From: Candidatus Rokuibacteriota bacterium
GTDB taxonomy: Bacteria; Methylomirabilota; Methylomirabilia; Rokubacteriales; CSP1-6
NCBI GenBank assembly: GCA_016188005.1
Contig: JACPIQ010000008.1
Location: 62,001-126,000 of the forward strand
DNA: 64,000 nt
Direction of reading: 5' to 3'
Below the pieces are notes generated by a model. That model was not told the origin of the DNA and did no database searches. It saw only the letters and a list, made by a program, of their open reading frames with translations. The translations under genes were made by a program, and so were the position numbers. Of the stretch, positions 27,429-36,781 are shown piece by piece (the first letter of the stretch is position 1; every line of letters starts with the position of its first letter).

Positions 27429-27841
27429 CGGAGCGTCACTTCACCGCGGCCGAGGTGGACGCCCTCATCCCGCGGCTCACCGAGCTCATGGGTGCCGCGA
27501 TGGAGCGCCACCGCCAGGCGACGGCGCTCGCCGGGATGCTGCAGGACGAGCGGGAGCGGATCGGGCGCTCCGGCGGCGGAGTGGTGAACCGGCGCGAGTG
27601 GAAGGCGCGCGCCGAGCGGCTCGACGGCCTCACGATCGAGGTACGGGAGGCGGTGACGGCGATCACCGAGCTGGGCGGCGTGGTGAAGGATCTCGACCTG
27701 GGGCTCGTGGACTTCCCGGGGCTCGTGCGCGAGGCGGCGGGGGAGGAGCCCGTCAACCTCTGCTGGAAGCACGGCGAGGACGCCGTGCGCTTCTGGCATC
27801 GGATGAGCGACGGCTACGCCCAGCGGAAGCCCTTGCCATGA
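27425..27841 (+). CDS. DUF2203 family protein
   Basis: A 138-residue protein whose start HFTAAEVDALIPRL and middle GGVVKDLDLGLVDFPG match DUF2203; the end VNLCWKHGEDAVRFWHRMSDGY contains the conserved Cys/Trp/His stretch. Function unknown. A GTG start overlaps the lutC stop, and the stop overlaps the next ATG (ATGA), so it is part of the operon. Confidence 0.85.
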   Translation: MTERHFTAAEVDALIPRLTELMGAAMERHRQATALAGMLQDERERIGRSGGGVVNRREWKARAERLDGLTIEVREAVTAITELGGVVKDLDLGLVDFPGLVREAAGEEPVNLCWKHGEDAVRFWHRMSDGYAQRKPLP

Positions 27842-28593
27842 GGTACGGGAGGTGGGACGCGCTCCTCTTCGATCTCTTCGACACGCTGGTGCTCTTCGAC
27901 CGGGAGCGGCTGCCCGAGATCCACGTGAACGGGCGCGCGCTGCGCTCCACCGCCGGGCAGATGCACGAGGTCTTTCGCCCCTTCGCCCCCGGCGTGTCGC
28001 TGGAGGAGTTCGTCTCGGCGCTCTTCTGGAGCTGGCAGGAGGCCGAGCGTGTCCGCGGCGAGAGCCACCGGGAGGTGCCGGCGGCGGAGCGCTTCGCCCT
28101 GCTCTTCGGCCGTCTGGGCCTGGACCCGGCGGCGATGGCGCGGGAGGCGCTGCCCATCCTCCTCGCGACCCACATGGAGGCCCTGGCGAAGGCCGTAGTG
28201 TTCCCCGGCCACCATCGCGAGGTGCTCGTCACGCTGGGGGCGCGGCACCGGCTCGCGGTCGTCTCCAACTTCGACTACACGCCCACGACGCGATTGGTCC
28301 TCGAGCGCGAGGGCATCGCGTCCCTCTTCGCGGCCATCGTCATCTCGGACGCGGTGGGCTGGCGAAAGCCCACGCCCGTGATCTTCGAGAGCGCGCTCGG
28401 CGCGCTCGGCGTGCCGCCGGGGCGCGCCCTCTTCGTGGGAGACCGGGCGGATATCGACGTGGCGGGAGCCCACGGCGTGGGGATGCAGGCGGTGTGGATC
28501 AACCGCGCCCGTGAGGCGCTGCCCGCGGGGGCCCCGCGGGCCGAGTTCGAGATCCAGGATCTGGCGGAGCTGGGTCGGATCGTCGGCGGCTGA
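27838..28593 (+). CDS. HAD-superfamily hydrolase
   Basis: A 251-residue HAD phosphatase. Motif I is LLFDLFDTLVLFD with the nucleophile near residue 11, motif II is VVSNFDYTP, the motif III lysine lies in VGWRKPTP and motif IV is FVGDRADIDVAGAHGVGM. A helical cap sits between I and II. In glycolate-metabolising bacteria a phosphoglycolate phosphatase beside glycolate oxidase would make sense, but that is only suggested by the neighbourhood. Last gene of the coupled glc/lut operon. Confidence 0.9.
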   Translation: MRYGRWDALLFDLFDTLVLFDRERLPEIHVNGRALRSTAGQMHEVFRPFAPGVSLEEFVSALFWSWQEAERVRGESHREVPAAERFALLFGRLGLDPAAMAREALPILLATHMEALAKAVVFPGHHREVLVTLGARHRLAVVSNFDYTPTTRLVLEREGIASLFAAIVISDAVGWRKPTPVIFESALGALGVPPGRALFVGDRADIDVAGAHGVGMQAVWINRAREALPAGAPRAEFEIQDLAELGRIVGG

Positions 28594-28689
28594 ACCGCCC
28601 CGCCGGGAGCCGCCCCGCGGGCCGCTCGCGGACTCCGGGCGCGGGGTCGTGCATACTGAGCTGTGAACGACGGGGAGGAGAGGAGCGCC

Positions 28690-29631
28690 ATGGGAGCGAC
28701 GCGCAAGGTGATCATCATCGGGTCCGGGCCGGCCGGTTACACCGCCGCCATCTACGCCGCCCGCGCCAACCTCGCCCCGGTGATGTTCACGGGCGTGCAG
28801 TCCGGCGGCCAGCTCATGCTGACGACGTTGGTGGAGAACTACCCGGGCTTCATCGAGGGGATCGATGGGCCGCCCCTCATGGACAACTTCCGGAAGCAGG
28901 CCGAGCGCTTCGGCACGGAGATGATCGAGGAGGACGTGACGGCGGTGGACTTCGGCCAGCGCCCCTTCAGGGTCACCGGAGGGGACGTCAAGCTCGAGGG
29001 CCACACGGTCATCGTCGCCACGGGCGCCTCGGCGAAGCTCCTCGGGCTCCCGAGCGAATCCGCGCTCATGGGGCGCGGCGTCTCGACCTGCGCGACCTGT
29101 GACGGCTTCTTCTTCAAGGACCAGAACATCATGGTGGTGGGCGGGGGTGACTCGGCCGTCGAGGAGGCGCTGTACCTGGCCCGGCTCGGCCGGCAGGTCG
29201 AGATGGTGCACCGCCGGGACGCGCTGCGCGCCTCGAAGATCATGCAGGAGCGCGCCTTCAAGAACTCCAAGATCAAGTTCATCTGGGATGCCACGGTGAG
29301 CGAGGTGCTGGATCCCGCCCAGGGCAAGGTCACAGCCGTCCGGCTGCGCAACCTCAAGACCGGCGCGGTGTGGGAGACGCCGGTGGACGGCCTCTTCGTC
29401 GCCATCGGGCACCAGCCCAACACGGCGCTGTTCAAGGGCCAGCTCGAGCTGCACGCGAACGAGTACGTCAAGGTCACGCCCGGCACGACCCAGACCTCGG
29501 TGCCCGGCGTCTTCGCCGCCGGCGACGTGCAGGACTTCACCTATCGCCAGGCCGTCACCGCGGCCGGCACGGGCTGCATGGCCGCCCTCGAGGCGGAGCG
29601 CTGGCTGGAGGCACAGGGCCTCGGTCACTGA
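28690..29631 (+). CDS. trxB: Thioredoxin-disulfide reductase
   Basis: A 313-residue flavoprotein. FAD site IIGSGPAGYTAAIYAAR at residues 9-25; redox-active CATC at 134-137; NADPH site MVVGGGDSAVEEAL near 148; GVFAAGDVQDFTYRQA near 280. It reduces thioredoxin with NADPH. ATG 28690 has a GGAGGAGAGGAG leader; a GTG nine codons upstream is less likely. It is probably a single-gene unit; a promoter for the next operon lies about 70 bases after it. Confidence 0.95.
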   Translation: MGATRKVIIIGSGPAGYTAAIYAARANLAPVMFTGVQSGGQLMLTTLVENYPGFIEGIDGPPLMDNFRKQAERFGTEMIEEDVTAVDFGQRPFRVTGGDVKLEGHTVIVATGASAKLLGLPSESALMGRGVSTCATCDGFFFKDQNIMVVGGGDSAVEEALYLARLGRQVEMVHRRDALRASKIMQERAFKNSKIKFIWDATVSEVLDPAQGKVTAVRLRNLKTGAVWETPVDGLFVAIGHQPNTALFKGQLELHANEYVKVTPGTTQTSVPGVFAAGDVQDFTYRQAVTAAGTGCMAALEAERWLEAQGLGH

Positions 29632-29701
29632 GGGGCGGGGCCGGCGCGGGAGGCGGCTGCCGGCCGCGCGTGCTGCCCCGGGTGTTCTCGCGCGCCGCGT
29701 C

Positions 29702-29730
29702 TTGACAAGCTGGTCCGACCACCATACGAT
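29702..29730 (+). promoter_or_regulatory. Predicted sigma70-type promoter of the formate dehydrogenase operon
   Basis: A perfect TTGACA -35 box at 29702-29707, 17-base spacer and TACGAT -10 box at 29725-29730 (four of six). It is the best housekeeping promoter I saw in the window. The leader to the first ATG would be about 120 bases. Confidence 0.55.
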
Positions 29731-29860
29731 CCGCGCTCATCAAGACCCCGTCCGCGACCTCTAACGAGCCCCGAACAGGCCGGCCACGCGCAAGCGCGCG
29801 AAATGGCTGGTGTGCTCGGGTGGCTCGGTGCGGCAAGCCCCATCCCATAGGAGGCCCGCG

Positions 29861-30139
29861 ATGACGCAGAGCCTGACCGACTGGCTTCAGCAGAGCCGCC
29901 TGATGGTCGTCGAGGTCGACACGCGCACGGGGCGCCTCCGGGTGAAGGGAGAGGCAGAGGCCTGCTCCGACATCGCATGCTCCGAGGCGACCGTCGTGGT
30001 GGCCGACGATGAGGCCGCCGCCACCCTCCACACCCTGAACCCGGGCGACATCGTCAGAGTCGAGTCGGCGCCCGGCCAGCCCCAGCGCGTCGTGGTCCTC
30101 CGTCGAGTCTGGGAAGAGCTGACGAGTCCGGAGCTCTAG
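29861..30139 (+). CDS. Small protein of unknown function ahead of formate dehydrogenase
   Basis: A 92-residue, acidic, soluble protein starting MTQSLTDWLQQSRLMVVEVD, with two cysteines spaced CSDIAC around residue 38 and a beta-rich second half (NPGDIVRVE, RVVVLRRVW). It has a perfect AGGAGG site. I do not recognise the family. It sits between the predicted promoter and the catalytic subunit and so is likely the first gene of the operon. Confidence 0.7.
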   Translation: MTQSLTDWLQQSRLMVVEVDTRTGRLRVKGEAEACSDIACSEATVVVADDEAAATLHTLNPGDIVRVESAPGQPQRVVVLRRVWEELTSPEL

Positions 30140-30214
30140 ACAGGCCGCGCGCGGGCCCCTGACCTTACCCGGCCGCGCGCTCCCACGCCGCCGTCGGCGG
30201 CAAGGAGGTTCCCG

Positions 30215-33200
30215 ATGAGTCTGTCGCGACGTGACTTCCTGAAGGTCGGGAGCGCCGCCACCGCCGGCGTCGTCGGCGGCGGCCGCGGGCTCGACCTGGC
30301 GCCGGTCGAGGCCGCGGCAACCACGCTGAAGATCACGGAGGCGAAGGCTGTCCACGGCGTCTGTCCGTACTGCGCCGTCGGCTGCGCCCAGCTGATCTAC
30401 ACGAAGGACAACCGGATCATCGACATCGAGGGCGACCCGGATACGCCCCACACGCTGGGGCGGCTTTGCCCGAAAGGTGCTGCGACCATCCAGCTGTCCA
30501 ACAACCCCCTCCGCCCGACGAAGGCGCTCTACCGCGCGCCGGGATCCGACCGGTGGGAGGAGAAGCCGCTCGAGTGGATGTGGGACGAGATCGCCAAGCG
30601 CGTCAAGGCCACGCGGGACGCGACGTTCGTCGAGGTCGAGAAGGGCAAGGACGGCAAGGACGTCGTCGTGAACCGGACCGAGGGCCTCGCGAACCTCGGC
30701 TCCGCGTGCATCGACAACGAGGAGTGCTACCTCGTCACCAAGCTCATGCGGACCCTGGGGGTGGTCTACCTCGAGCACCAGTCCCGCGTCTGACACTCCG
30801 CCACGGTCCCAGCTTTGGGGACCACGTTCGGCCGCGGGGCGATGACGACGAACCTCATCGACATCCAGAACGCGGATGTCATCATCGCGACGTCCAACAT
30901 GGCGGAGAACCACCCGGTCGGCTTCCAGTTCGTGATGAAGGCCAAGGAGCGCGGCGCCAAGCTCATCCACGTCGACCCGCGCTTCACCCGGACGAGCGCC
31001 GCCGCCGACATGCACCTGGCGATCCGCTCCGGCACGAACATCGCGTTCTTCGGGGGGCTGATCAAGTACGCGATCGACAACAACCTCTACTTCAAGGACT
31101 ACGTCGTCCACTACACGAACGCGTCGTTCCTGATCGACCCGGAGTTCAAGACGGCGACGGACCTCGCCGGGCTCTTCGCGGGCTTCGACGAGGCGAAGCG
31201 GGCCTACGACCAGAAGTCCTGGAAGTACCAGCTCGACGCCGAGGGCAACCCGAAGCGCGACCTGACGCTCCGGGACCCGCACAGCGTCTTCCAGCTCATG
31301 CGGCGCCAGTACGACCGCTACACCGTCGAGATGGTGGAGCGTGTGTGCGGCATCCCGAAGGAGAAGTTCATCGCGGCCGCCAAGCTCTTCTGCGAGGCGA
31401 GCGGCCCCGAGAAGACGGGGACCATCACCTACGCGCTCAACCTCACGCAGCACACGAACGGGGTCGAGAACATCCGTTCTCTCTGCATGCTCCAGCTCCT
31501 GCTCGGCAACGCCGGACGGCCCGGCGGCGGCGTCGTCGCCCTCCGCGGCCACGCGAACGTCCAGGGCGCCACCGACCTGGCGGTGCTCTACCAGGACTTG
31601 CCGGGCTACCACCCCACGCCGCTCCGCGACGCGCACCCCGACCTCAAGACCTACCTCGAGAAGACCACGCCGAAGTCCGGCTTCGTGGTCAACCGCCCGA
31701 AGTGGGTGGTCTCGTTGCTGAAGGCGTGGTACGGGGATAGGGCCACCAAGGAGAACGACTACGGCTTCGACTGGATCCCCAAGCGCGCGGCCGCGGACGC
31801 CTACAGCCAGCAGCACACCTTCGTGGACATGTACAACGGCAAGCTCAAGGGGTTCTTCGTGATCGGCCAGAATCCCGCGGTGGGCGGCTCGAACACCCGC
31901 GTGGTGCGTGAGGCGCTGCACAAGCTCGACTGGCTGGTCGTCCAGGACATCTTCCTGACCGAGACGGCCGAGGTCTGGAAGGCCCCGGCCTCGTCCTCGC
32001 GAGCGGCCGTGAGCCCGAAGGACGTGAAGACGGAGGTCTTCTTCCTGCCGGCGGCGCCAGCGGCGGAGAAGGACGGGACCCTCACCAACACGATGCGCCT
32101 CATCCAGTGGCATGACAAGGCCGTCGACCCGCCGGGGGACGTGCGCTCGGATGCCGAGCACATCTACCAGCTCGGGCGGCGGCTGAAGGCGCTCTATGCC
32201 GGCTCGAAGGCCAAGCGTGACCAGGGGATCCTCGCGCTGACCTGGGAGTACGGCGACACGCATCCCAGCATCCTCAAGGTGCTCGTCGAGATGAACGGCG
32301 TCGCGCTCGAGGAGCTGAAGGACAAGGACGGAAAGGTCCTCTACAAGAAGGGCGAACCGCTCAAGACCTTCGCCGACCTCCGGGACGACGGCACCACGGC
32401 GTCGGGGATCTGGATCTACACGGGCGTCACGGTCGCCGACGCGGAGGGCAAGATCGTCAACCGCGCCGCGAGCAGGAAGAAGGCCGACGAGAAGGACTAC
32501 CTCGCCCACGGCTGGGGCTGGGCGTGGCCGGCCAACCGGCGCATCCTCTACAACCGCGCCGCGGCGGCACCCGACGGCCGGCCGTGGAGCGAGAAGAAGA
32601 AGTTCCTCTGGTGGGACCCGGAGGCGCCGTCCAACGTGCCCGACAAGAAGGGCCGATGGGTCGGCTTCGACGTGCCCGACTTCAACGCCTTCCTGGCGCC
32701 CGACGCCAAGGGGGGCGACAACCCGTACATCATGCGGGCGGACGGCAAGGGGGCGTTCTTCGGCCCGCTGGTCGACGGGCCGTTCCCCGAGCACTACGAG
32801 CCGATGGAGTCGCCGGTCAAGAACCTCCTCTCCAAGACGCAGAACAACCCGACGGCCAAGCGCTGGACGGTGGGCGAGAAGCGGAACGAGCTGGCGGGGG
32901 TCGGGTCGACCGAGTACCCGTACGTGATCACGACGTACCGGCTGACCGAGCATCACCTCTCGGGCGTCATGTCGCGCAACCTGCCCTTGCTCGCGGAGCT
33001 GTACGAGTCGCACTTCGTCGAGATGAGCCAGGAGCTCGCGAAGGAGCTCGGCATCCAGAACGGCGAGAAGGTGACCGTCATGACGCCGCGGGGCAAGATC
33101 CACGTGAAGGCGATGGTGACCCAGCGGCTCAAGCCCTTCACGATCGACGGCAGGACCGTCCACCAGATCGGCATCCCGTGGCACTGGGGCTACAATGGCG

Positions 33201-33325
33201 TCCCGGCACTCCCCGGGAGCAAGGGAGACATCACCAACGACCTGTCGGCCAACGTGGGAGACCCCAACGTCTTCATCCAGGAGTCCAAGGCCTTCCTCTG
33301 CAACGTGAAGAAGGGGGTGGTCTAG
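30215..33325 (+). CDS. fdnG: Formate dehydrogenase catalytic subunit, selenocysteine-containing (in-frame UGA read as Sec193)
   Basis: The gene is 1037 codons and is interrupted by TGA at 30791-30793. Read as selenocysteine, it gives a 1036-residue molybdopterin enzyme of the FdnG/FdoG class. The signal SRRDFLK at residues 4-10 is a twin-arginine leader. The 4Fe-4S cluster uses C50, C53, C57 and C85. The active site reads HQSRV-U-HSATVPALGTTFGRGAMT, identical in layout to known Sec-containing enzymes, where Sec binds Mo or W and takes the formate hydride. The two halves are in the same frame and share the family without a gap. A 6-bp perfect stem-loop lies 11 bases after the UGA. AAGGAGG precedes the ATG. 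The enzyme faces the periplasm by analogy. Confidence 0.95.
30805..30823 (+). promoter_or_regulatory. Candidate bacterial SECIS hairpin of fdnG
   Basis: GGTCCC at 30805-30810 pairs perfectly with GGGACC at 30818-30823, with a seven-base loop AGCTTTG. The apical loop begins 17 bases after the UGA, within the normal range for bacterial SECIS elements bound by SelB. Confidence 0.65.
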
Positions 33326-33327
33326 CC

Positions 33328-34104
33328 ATGGCCCGCACGCTGGCGATGTTCACGGACACCTCCCTGTGCATCGGCTGTCGCGCCTGCCAGGTCGCGTGCA
33401 AGCAGTGGAACGAGCTCGGCATGGAGACGCCGCAGTGGACCGGCACCTATCAGAACCAGCCGCACTTCACCGACCAGACCTACCGCCTCGTGCGCTTCGT
33501 CGAGGAGGCGCGGCCGACGGGCGAGCTGGCCTGGCTGCTCATGTCGGACGTCTGCAAGCACTGCGCCCAGGCCGGCTGTCTCGAGGCCTGTCCGACCGGC
33601 GCGATCTACCGGACGCAGTACGGAACGGTGGACATCAAGCAGGACGTCTGCAACGGCTGCCGCTACTGCGTCTCCTCGTGCCCGTTCGGCGTGGTGGCGT
33701 TCGACAAGACCGCGGGCACGGCGAAGAAGTGTACGTTCTGCAACGACCGGATCCAGAACGGGCTTGGCCCGGCGTGCGCGAAGGCGTGCCCCACCGAGTC
33801 GATCCAGTTCGGCTTCCGGGACGACCTCGTCGCGAAGGCGCAGAAGCGTGTCGAGGCGCTCAAGGGCATGGGCTTCAGGGACGCCCAGCTCTACGGCGCC
33901 GACTCGAAGGGCTTCCTCGGCGGCCTGAACGCGTTCTTCTTGCTCCTGTCGAAGCCCTCTACCTACAACCTGCCCGACAGCCCGAAGGTGCCGCAGCGGA
34001 ATGTCGTCGCGGACTCCCTCCTGTCCATCGCCTCGGGGGTCCTGGTCGGGCTCGGTGCGTTGCTCGCGTTCCGCGGCCGCGGGCAGGGAGGCGGCGATGC
34101 TTAA
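33328..34104 (+). CDS. fdnH: Formate dehydrogenase iron-sulfur subunit
   Basis: A 258-residue protein with four cysteine clusters: CIGCRACQVACKQW (near residue 14), CKHCAQAGCLEACP (near 76), CNGCRYCVSSCP (near 108) and CTFCNDRIQNGLGPACAKACP (near 135). These would carry four 4Fe-4S clusters and wire the catalytic subunit to the membrane. A hydrophobic helix (LLSIASGVLVGLGALLAF) near the C-terminus anchors it. It starts three bases after fdnG and overlaps the next gene by eight bases. Confidence 0.93.
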   Translation: MARTLAMFTDTSLCIGCRACQVACKQWNELGMETPQWTGTYQNQPHFTDQTYRLVRFVEEARPTGELAWLLMSDVCKHCAQAGCLEACPTGAIYRTQYGTVDIKQDVCNGCRYCVSSCPFGVVAFDKTAGTAKKCTFCNDRIQNGLGPACAKACPTESIQFGFRDDLVAKAQKRVEALKGMGFRDAQLYGADSKGFLGGLNAFFLLLSKPSTYNLPDSPKVPQRNVVADSLLSIASGVLVGLGALLAFRGRGQGGGDA

Positions 34105-34921
34105 GGCCCCGCACTGGGAGATGCTGATCGTCTGGTACTTCTTCCTCGGCGGGATCGCCGGCGGGGCGTACTTCACGGCGGCGATCGCCGACAACTTCGG
34201 GAGCGCCCGTGACCGGGCGGTGGCCAAGGTGGGCTACCTCCTGTCGCTCCCGCTGGCCGCCGCCTGCGGCATCCTGCTCATCGTGGACCTCGGGGTGCCG
34301 ACGCGGTTCCTCAACATGCTGGGCACGTTCAAGTTCTGGGACCCGATGTCCATCGGGGCGTGGGGCATCGGCATCTTCGGGCTCTTCTCGCTCGGGTCGT
34401 CCGTTCTGAGCTTCTCGAGCTCGGCGCGGGCGCTGGCGCTCCGCCGGAAGGGCAGCCTCGTCGGCAGCATCTTCGGGTTCTTCCTGGCCGCCTACACGGG
34501 CGTGCTCCTCAGCAACACCGCGCTGCCGTTCTGGAGTGACGCGCGGCTGATGGGCGCGCTCTTCCTGGCCTCCGGCGCGTCGACCGGCCTGGCGGCCATC
34601 TCGCTCCTGATGTGGCTCGGCAGCGGCTCCGGCGGCGAGGGCTTGGCCAAGGTGAAGCGGGCCGATCGGTACTCGATGATCATCGAGCTCGTCCTGCTGG
34701 CGGTCTTCCTGGGCCTGCTCGGGTCCGCCGCCCAGCCGATCACGACGGGCCGCCTTGCGCCGCTCTTCTGGGGGGGGCTCGTGGGGGTGGGACTCGTCAT
34801 CCCGCTCCTGCTCGAGCTGGTCGGCCGGCGCGTGAAGGCCGTGGCGGCGATCGCGGCTGTCCTGGTGCTCGTCGGTGGCTTCGTGCTGCGTTACGTCGTG
34901 GTGATGTCCGTCCAGACCTGA
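34097..34921 (+). CDS. NrfD/PsrC-family membrane subunit of formate dehydrogenase
   Basis: A 274-residue polytopic protein, about eight hydrophobic helices, starting HWEMLIVWYFFLGGIAGGAYFTA, which is typical of NrfD/PsrC quinone-reactive subunits. No haem-binding pattern of the FdnI cytochrome b type is evident, so electrons probably pass directly from iron-sulfur clusters to quinone. It overlaps the iron-sulfur subunit gene. Confidence 0.88.
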   Translation: MLKAPHWEMLIVWYFFLGGIAGGAYFTAAIADNFGSARDRAVAKVGYLLSLPLAAACGILLIVDLGVPTRFLNMLGTFKFWDPMSIGAWGIGIFGLFSLGSSVLSFSSSARALALRRKGSLVGSIFGFFLAAYTGVLLSNTALPFWSDARLMGALFLASGASTGLAAISLLMWLGSGSGGEGLAKVKRADRYSMIIELVLLAVFLGLLGSAAQPITTGRLAPLFWGGLVGVGLVIPLLLELVGRRVKAVAAIAAVLVLVGGFVLRYVVVMSVQT

Positions 34922-34933
34922 CCGGGTCGCCCG

Positions 34934-35857
34934 GTGCCGACCGGCGAGGGGCCCGGCGTCGGGCCCCTCGCGTCGCGTCCCGAGGCCGGGGAGCCTGCGC
35001 GCGTGGCCATCGATCTCCGGGAAGAGTGGGCGGACCTGCTCGCGCGCCGCACCGAGCTCGGCGCGGCGCTCACAGCGTACGGGGAGATCGTCGACCAGTG
35101 GGCACAGTGGTCGGCGGAGCGCCCGGCGCGGCTCGGCTGGGGATCAGCGGAGTGCCGCGCCCGGTGGGAGCGTGGTGTCCCCCTGCTCGCCGAGGCCCCC
35201 CCGACGATCCGCGCCGACGACCTCGAGGAGCTTCTCGGCGGCGTGATGGAGCGGCTCGCGGCGGCCAGGGAGGATGCGACCCCGGGCTTGCGGCGGGTGG
35301 CGGCGGCGTGGGACCGGGGGGAGATCGGCCCGGCCGCCCTGTTCCCGGGACCCGGGAGGGTGGGGGCGCCCGCGCTCGAGGAAGTGTCGGGGCTGCCCGC
35401 TGACCTGCTGTCGTTCCTCGCCTACGGGAGCCTGCGGCCGGCGCTCGAGCCCTACTTCGCGGGGTGCCGGCCGCACCTGGACGAGCACATCTGGGCTCTC
35501 GGCATCTGCCCGTTCTGCGGAGGCCCTCCGGGCTTCTCCGACGTGCTCGAGGACGGCAAGCGACGGCTCGCATGCCACCTGTGCGGGGGTGGCTGGACGT
35601 TCGGGAGGCTGCGCTGCCCGCACTGCGGGACCGAGGAGAGCGCGGACTTGGTCCGTCTCGGGCTGGAGGAGCGCGACCAGGGCTACGCGATCGTCGCCTG
35701 CCGGCGCTGCAAGGCCTACCTCAAGGAACTGGACCGCAGAGTCCGCTGGAACGCTCGATCCGCGCTGGTCGAGGACTGGGGCTCTCCCCACTTCGACGTG
35801 GCCGCCAAGCGGGCCGGATACTGGAGGGCGTGCCCGACGCTGCTCCTGCTCGTGTGA
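34934..35857 (+). CDS. fdhE: Formate dehydrogenase accessory protein FdhE
   Basis: A 307-residue FdhE-like protein. Four CxxC pairs are seen in the C-terminal half: CPFCGGPP, CHLCGGGW, CPHCGTEE and CRRCKAYL, forming a rubredoxin-like iron or zinc site. FdhE is needed for maturation of respiratory formate dehydrogenases. The GTG at 34934 lacks a ribosome binding site; a GTG at 35002 with GGGGAG upstream gives VAIDLREEW and may be the true start. Confidence 0.88.
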   Translation: MPTGEGPGVGPLASRPEAGEPARVAIDLREEWADLLARRTELGAALTAYGEIVDQWAQWSAERPARLGWGSAECRARWERGVPLLAEAPPTIRADDLEELLGGVMERLAAAREDATPGLRRVAAAWDRGEIGPAALFPGPGRVGAPALEEVSGLPADLLSFLAYGSLRPALEPYFAGCRPHLDEHIWALGICPFCGGPPGFSDVLEDGKRRLACHLCGGGWTFGRLRCPHCGTEESADLVRLGLEERDQGYAIVACRRCKAYLKELDRRVRWNARSALVEDWGSPHFDVAAKRAGYWRACPTLLLLV

Positions 35858-35966
35858 GCCTCGCGGTGGATGTCCGCCATCCGGGCCTCCCGGCCCGGGG
35901 CGCCTGGGACGTTAGCGCGACGGCCGTCAGGCGTCGGCCCGGGGGGTGCTGCCTCCACCTGGCTCC

Positions 35967-36746
35967 TCAGGTCCCGACGCGGACGGAGGCACCCAGTTCC
36001 CTCAGCATGGCAATGGCGGACAGATAGGAGAGCTTGCCGGTGCGCGGGTTCTCCGAGGGGACGTTCTCGATCTCGACGGCGAGGCGCCCGAACTCCCCCT
36101 CGATGACGACCCGGTGCCGGTTGTGCTCCTGCCCGGGCACGGCGAAGATCCTGATCCGGGTGCGCTCGGGCCCCACGCCGGCCAGCGAGAGCGCGGCCAC
36201 CACGTTGACGTTGGCGGGGAAGGCGCGCACGGCCTCCGTGGCCGATCCCTCGAAGAGGAGCGTCTCGCGGGTGATGGCGTCGAGGTCGATCCCGTGCTGC
36301 TCGACATAGGGCGCCCCCGCGAGCCCCCGGGGCGGCTTGCGGGTCTCCATGGTGACCGACGTGATGGCGCCCTCGCGGGCGCCCTTCATTCCGTCGAGGC
36401 CGGCGATGGCCCCGGAGGGCACGAGGATCCGGCACCGGTGCGCGGAGGCGAGCCGGGCCCACTCGTCCAGCACGCCGACGAGGCCGCCGACGGAGAGGAT
36501 CATGAGATCCTTGCCAGCCCGGAGCACGTCGGGACCGAAGTCGCGCAGCGCCGCCTGAGTGGCCGCCTCCACGACGAGATCGGCGCGGCGGATCAGCTCG
36601 GGCAGCGGCAGGGCGGGGTACCCGGCGGCCTTCGCCGGATCGCGCACGCTGACCCCGGCCAGCGCGATGCCCGGGATGCCCGCCGTCACGGCGCGGGCGA
36701 CCGCCCGCCCGATCACTCCCATGCCCACGACCCCGACCCTGATCAC
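35967..36746 (-). CDS. nadX: L-aspartate dehydrogenase
   Basis: A 259-residue NAD(P)-dependent enzyme. Rossmann motif VGVVGMGVIGRAVARA at the N-terminus; DLVVEAATQAALRDFGPDVLRAGKDL in the middle; PSGAIAGLDGMKGA (near 117) and ANVNVVAALSLAGVG near 180 are hallmarks of aspartate dehydrogenase. It makes iminoaspartate/oxaloacetate from aspartate and can feed NAD synthesis. It starts at GTG, 35 bases after tctA. No nadA or nadC is nearby, so a catabolic role linked to the transporter is possible. Confidence 0.85.
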   Translation of the reverse strand: MIRVGVVGMGVIGRAVARAVTAGIPGIALAGVSVRDPAKAAGYPALPLPELIRRADLVVEAATQAALRDFGPDVLRAGKDLMILSVGGLVGVLDEWARLASAHRCRILVPSGAIAGLDGMKGAREGAITSVTMETRKPPRGLAGAPYVEQHGIDLDAITRETLLFEGSATEAVRAFPANVNVVAALSLAGVGPERTRIRIFAVPGQEHNRHRVVIEGEFGRLAVEIENVPSENPRTGKLSYLSAIAMLRELGASVRVGT

Positions 36747-36781
36747 ACGGCCCCCCGAAGCAGGATACGGCGAAAGACGCC

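Noticed and set aside
28690-29631. Thioredoxin reductase as another selenoprotein
   Set aside because: The active site is an ordinary CATC and there is no in-frame UGA.
29555-33184. A 1209-residue minus-strand frame opposite formate dehydrogenase
   Set aside because: Antisense shadow caused by high GC; composition is Arg/Val/His-rich and no motif is present.
30815-33325. A separate molybdopterin oxidoreductase gene after the UGA in fdnG
   Set aside because: No start signal, and the upstream half ends exactly at the selenocysteine position in the same frame.
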